From assembly GCA_007123695.1 (NCBI GenBank), contig SLGN01000698.1, positions 1-16,387 of the forward strand: a DNA stretch of 16,387 bases. Reading direction: 5' to 3'. Numbering within the stretch: the stretch's first letter is position 1; every line of letters starts with the position of its first letter. A model generated the notes under the pieces. That model made no database searches. It was given only the letters and a program-made list of their open reading frames with translations, and was not told where the DNA came from. Shown here one piece after another: positions 14,642 through 16,387 of this stretch. Source of the stretch: Verrucomicrobiales bacterium (lineage in GTDB: Bacteria > Verrucomicrobiota > Verrucomicrobiia > Verrucomicrobiales > DEV007). A program made the translations under genes and the position numbers.

Positions 14642-15394
14642 ATGTGCTGTTTCTCCGGCCCGGTAAAACACGTCGCCGAAACCTCGATCTTCTGCCGCAT
14701 GGGGGCTCGGGGAAACCAAGTCGTGATCTACAGCATGGTCCTCGAAGCGGAGCAGGACCTCGCAATGGTCCTGCCGGTGCCGGTCGCGGAGCAACGGGAC
14801 GAGGACAGCGTGAGTTTCATCGACCTCTCCCTCTCTCCCGATTTCTTTCCCAAGCTCGACCGAGCCTTTCCGCGCCCAAAGTTGCGCACGTCCTCGTCTG
14901 CTCCCTTTGCCTCCGCTCTAGATCCGGGAAAACCGCTGGAGGTCCAGGCGGTGGGCAGCTTCGAGGCCTCCTTCGTGCCCCGTGTCACCGATTTCGAGCG
15001 CCTCGACGAACGGTTCCGCCTCCCCGACGGGGTATGGGAAAAGCTCCCGCAGTTCGCAGACCACGGCTTCGTCGTGTTCAAGCTCAAGGCCGGAAGAACT
15101 CGGGTCCATCCCATGGCTTTCGCCTACCCCGCCCGAGACCGGACCAAGATCGTCTTCCCCACCGTTCACATCCACGACGGCACCGTTCATCCGAGGGCGG
15201 ACTTCGACCATTCGCTGTATTGCCAGAGCGAGTCCTCCGAGGTCCGCATGGGCTGGCAGGAATCCGTCGCCCTCGCCGCCGGCTACGTCAATGCCACCCG
15301 CTTGAGAGGATCGGTCCTTGGCGACCGGCACGTCTACAAGCGCCAGATCGTCGGCGAGTTCGAGAACGCAGACGTGTCGGTGGCGGCGGTGTGA
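14642..15394 (+). CDS. Conserved-looking hypothetical protein with MCCF N-terminus
   Basis: The 250-residue protein starts MCCFSGPVKHVAETSIFCRM and has no signal peptide or membrane helix. It contains YSMVLEAEQDLAMVLPVPV (30-48), VGSFEASFVPRVTDFERLDE (103-122), LPQFADHGFVVFKLKAG, HPMAFAYPARDR and FPTVHIHDGTVHPRADFDH. The dense pattern of aromatic, proline and histidine positions and the even codon use look like a real, constrained protein. I do not recognise a named family with certainty. The start (two cysteines, then a strand ending in AMVLPVPV) recalls DUF2330-type proteins, but that is only a resemblance. Four histidines in the HPM and HIHDG...H segments could bind metal. The gene stands 52 bp after aspA with its own likely promoter. 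No function is assigned. Confidence 0.85.
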   Translation: MCCFSGPVKHVAETSIFCRMGARGNQVVIYSMVLEAEQDLAMVLPVPVAEQRDEDSVSFIDLSLSPDFFPKLDRAFPRPKLRTSSSAPFASALDPGKPLEVQAVGSFEASFVPRVTDFERLDERFRLPDGVWEKLPQFADHGFVVFKLKAGRTRVHPMAFAYPARDRTKIVFPTVHIHDGTVHPRADFDHSLYCQSESSEVRMGWQESVALAAGYVNATRLRGSVLGDRHVYKRQIVGEFENADVSVAAV

Positions 15395-15644
15395 CGAAGG
15401 GTGTCGGAACGCAAGGGACTTAGAGGAAAAGCGGTCGGATTCCCGGCGTTCGGCCGCTTGCGCTTTCGCCGCGCCGAATGGGTTCATCCAAGCGTCTCGG
15501 AACCTTTGATCGTCCCAGCCGGCGGTATCCTCCTTCGCGTTGCGCCACTCCCCAACGGTCTCGATCCAGCACGAAGGCGGAAACGACGAACGCCATTACC
15601 CGGTAGGACAAGGATTCCCGAGAGGTCGATGGAGTTCTGCTTGC
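15395..15644. other. Stretch with fragmentary minus-strand reading frames
   Basis: No firm gene was found. On the minus strand a 54-residue ORF (15648 to 15484) starts MSKQNSIDLSGILVLPG with an ATGA overlap of the TPR gene stop, which suggests translational coupling. In another minus frame, around 15570-15400, the sequence IETVGEWRNAKEDTAGWDDQ and then FRDAWMNPFG looks protein-like but has no start. One gene broken by a frameshift would explain both. No terminator hairpin was noticed. Confidence 0.3.
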
Positions 15645-16387
15645 TCATGACCAAGGCTCGAAATCGTCGAGCGATTCGATTGCCGCTCTTCCGGAAACAA
15701 CGTCCGCCAGTGCCGCGATAAAATCTGCGTAGGGATGGCCCGATTCGCGCGCGACGCGGACGTTGTCGTCGAGCATCCAGCCTTCGGAGCGAGCGCCGGA
15801 TTCAAGGAGCTTCTTCAGTTCGGGCAGCGCTTCGGGATGGCGCTGCCAAGCGTGGGCGCAGGCGTAGAAGCGAAGCTCGCATTGAAGGTCAAGGGGAAGC
15901 GGCGGGTTTTGCCATGCGCGTTCGACCATGGACTCCGCTTCCTCAGAACGTCCTAGAATAAAGAGGAGCTTTGCGAAGTTGCCAAGGTTGGTCGAGTCCT
16001 TTGGACCGGCGTCAATGGCAAGTCGGTAGAGTTCTTCGGCGGCAGCGTAGTCCTTGCGGATGTTGGTGAGGAAGCTGGCGAAATTTCCGAGATGGTACGC
16101 GTCTTGCGGGTTGGCGTCAATGCCGCGGCGGTAGAGATCCTCGGCAGCGTCGAAGTTGTTGCGGAAGACGAAGAGGAAGTTGGCGAAATTGCCGAGATTA
16201 TTTGCGTGTTTAGGGTCGGCGTCGATTGCGCGTCGGTAGAGTTCTTCGGCGGCGTCGTGGTCCTTTCGGATGTTAGCGAGGAAATTTGCGAAATTGCCGA
16301 GATTGTTTGCGTGTTTCGGGTCGGCGTCGATCGCGCGTCGGTAGAGTTCTTCGGCGGCGGCGTGGTCCTTGCAGATGTGAGTGAGAA
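15645..16387 (-). CDS. Tetratricopeptide-repeat protein, N-terminus beyond the window edge
   Basis: The minus frame enters from the right edge and ends at 15645-15647, giving 247 visible codons. It starts with 35-residue TPR units of the type LGNFANFLANIRKDHDAAEE followed by LYRRAIDADPKHANN. About four such units are seen and become less regular towards the C-terminus. A non-repeat tail follows, with LQCELRFYACAHAW, ALPELKKLLESGARSEGW and HPYADFIAALADVV, ending DDFEPWS. This tail type recurs at the C-terminus of bacterial TPR proteins whose N-terminus often carries a signalling or effector domain, but that part is outside the window. TPR domains serve protein-protein binding. Codon use is visibly less GC-biased than in neighbouring genes (AAT, AAA and CTT are frequent), so transfer is possible. 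Confidence 0.88.
   Translation of the reverse strand, partial: LTHICKDHAAAEELYRRAIDADPKHANNLGNFANFLANIRKDHDAAEELYRRAIDADPKHANNLGNFANFLFVFRNNFDAAEDLYRRGIDANPQDAYHLGNFASFLTNIRKDYAAAEELYRLAIDAGPKDSTNLGNFAKLLFILGRSEEAESMVERAWQNPPLPLDLQCELRFYACAHAWQRHPEALPELKKLLESGARSEGWMLDDNVRVARESGHPYADFIAALADVVSGRAAIESLDDFEPWS
16024..16387. repeat. Tandem 105-bp repeats encoding the TPR units
   Basis: CGGTAGAG recurs at 16024, 16129, 16234 and 16339, an exact 105-bp period (35 codons). The half-units around 16180-16233 and 16285-16338 differ at only about four of 54 bases, so DNA identity is well above what protein selection alone requires. The array continues beyond the right edge. Confidence 0.85.

Noticed and set aside
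16024..16387. Regular repeats considered as a CRISPR array
   Set aside because: The period is 105 bp with no unique spacers and the repeats translate cleanly into TPR units.

Overview
This 16.4 kb, GC-rich window is most likely chromosomal DNA of a member of the Verrucomicrobiota. I infer this from the gene families and their style: a BatA-type VWA membrane protein, an AmtB with a signal peptide and acidic leader, 35-residue TPR repeats, and few recognisable Shine-Dalgarno sites. No rRNA or marker gene is present to prove it. No tRNA, rRNA or CRISPR array was seen.

Layout. Positions 1-1930 (minus) hold a nearly complete BatA/VWA membrane protein whose C-terminus lies off the left edge. Positions 1931-3030 are gene-poor. 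They hold two direct copies of a 32-bp palindromic repeat, a remnant of an IS1380-like transposase and a short signal-peptide ORF that looks frameshifted. Next on the minus strand is an AmtB ammonium transporter (3091-4545) with a strong hairpin terminator and a good sigma-54-type promoter. It is followed by an aminotransferase-panC pair (6679 to 4680). On the plus strand come a secreted beta-propeller lactonase-like protein (6808-7896) and the magnesium channel/transporter MgtE (7967-9313).

Positions 9350-10500 look like the scar of an exopolysaccharide locus. The C-terminal part of a Wzc/GumC-like chain-length protein (minus, two frameshifts, one at a 12-G run) abuts the C-terminal part of an O-antigen ligase/polymerase (plus), and both lack their N-terminal halves. 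Intact genes resume with a NOL1/NOP2/Sun RNA cytosine methyltransferase (minus), divergent from an Mrp-type P-loop ATPase. Just downstream of mrp is a large fusion of a cyclic-nucleotide-binding-like domain with a full aspartate ammonia-lyase. A conserved-looking hypothetical protein beginning MCCF follows, then a TPR protein (minus) that enters from the right edge.

How the genes may work together: AmtB under sigma-54 control and an aspartase that releases ammonium both point to nitrogen handling, though they are not one operon. The most distinctive item is the aspartase with a fused N-terminal sensory domain that lacks the canonical phosphate-binding arginine. It suggests direct allosteric control of aspartate breakdown by a ligand that may not be cAMP.
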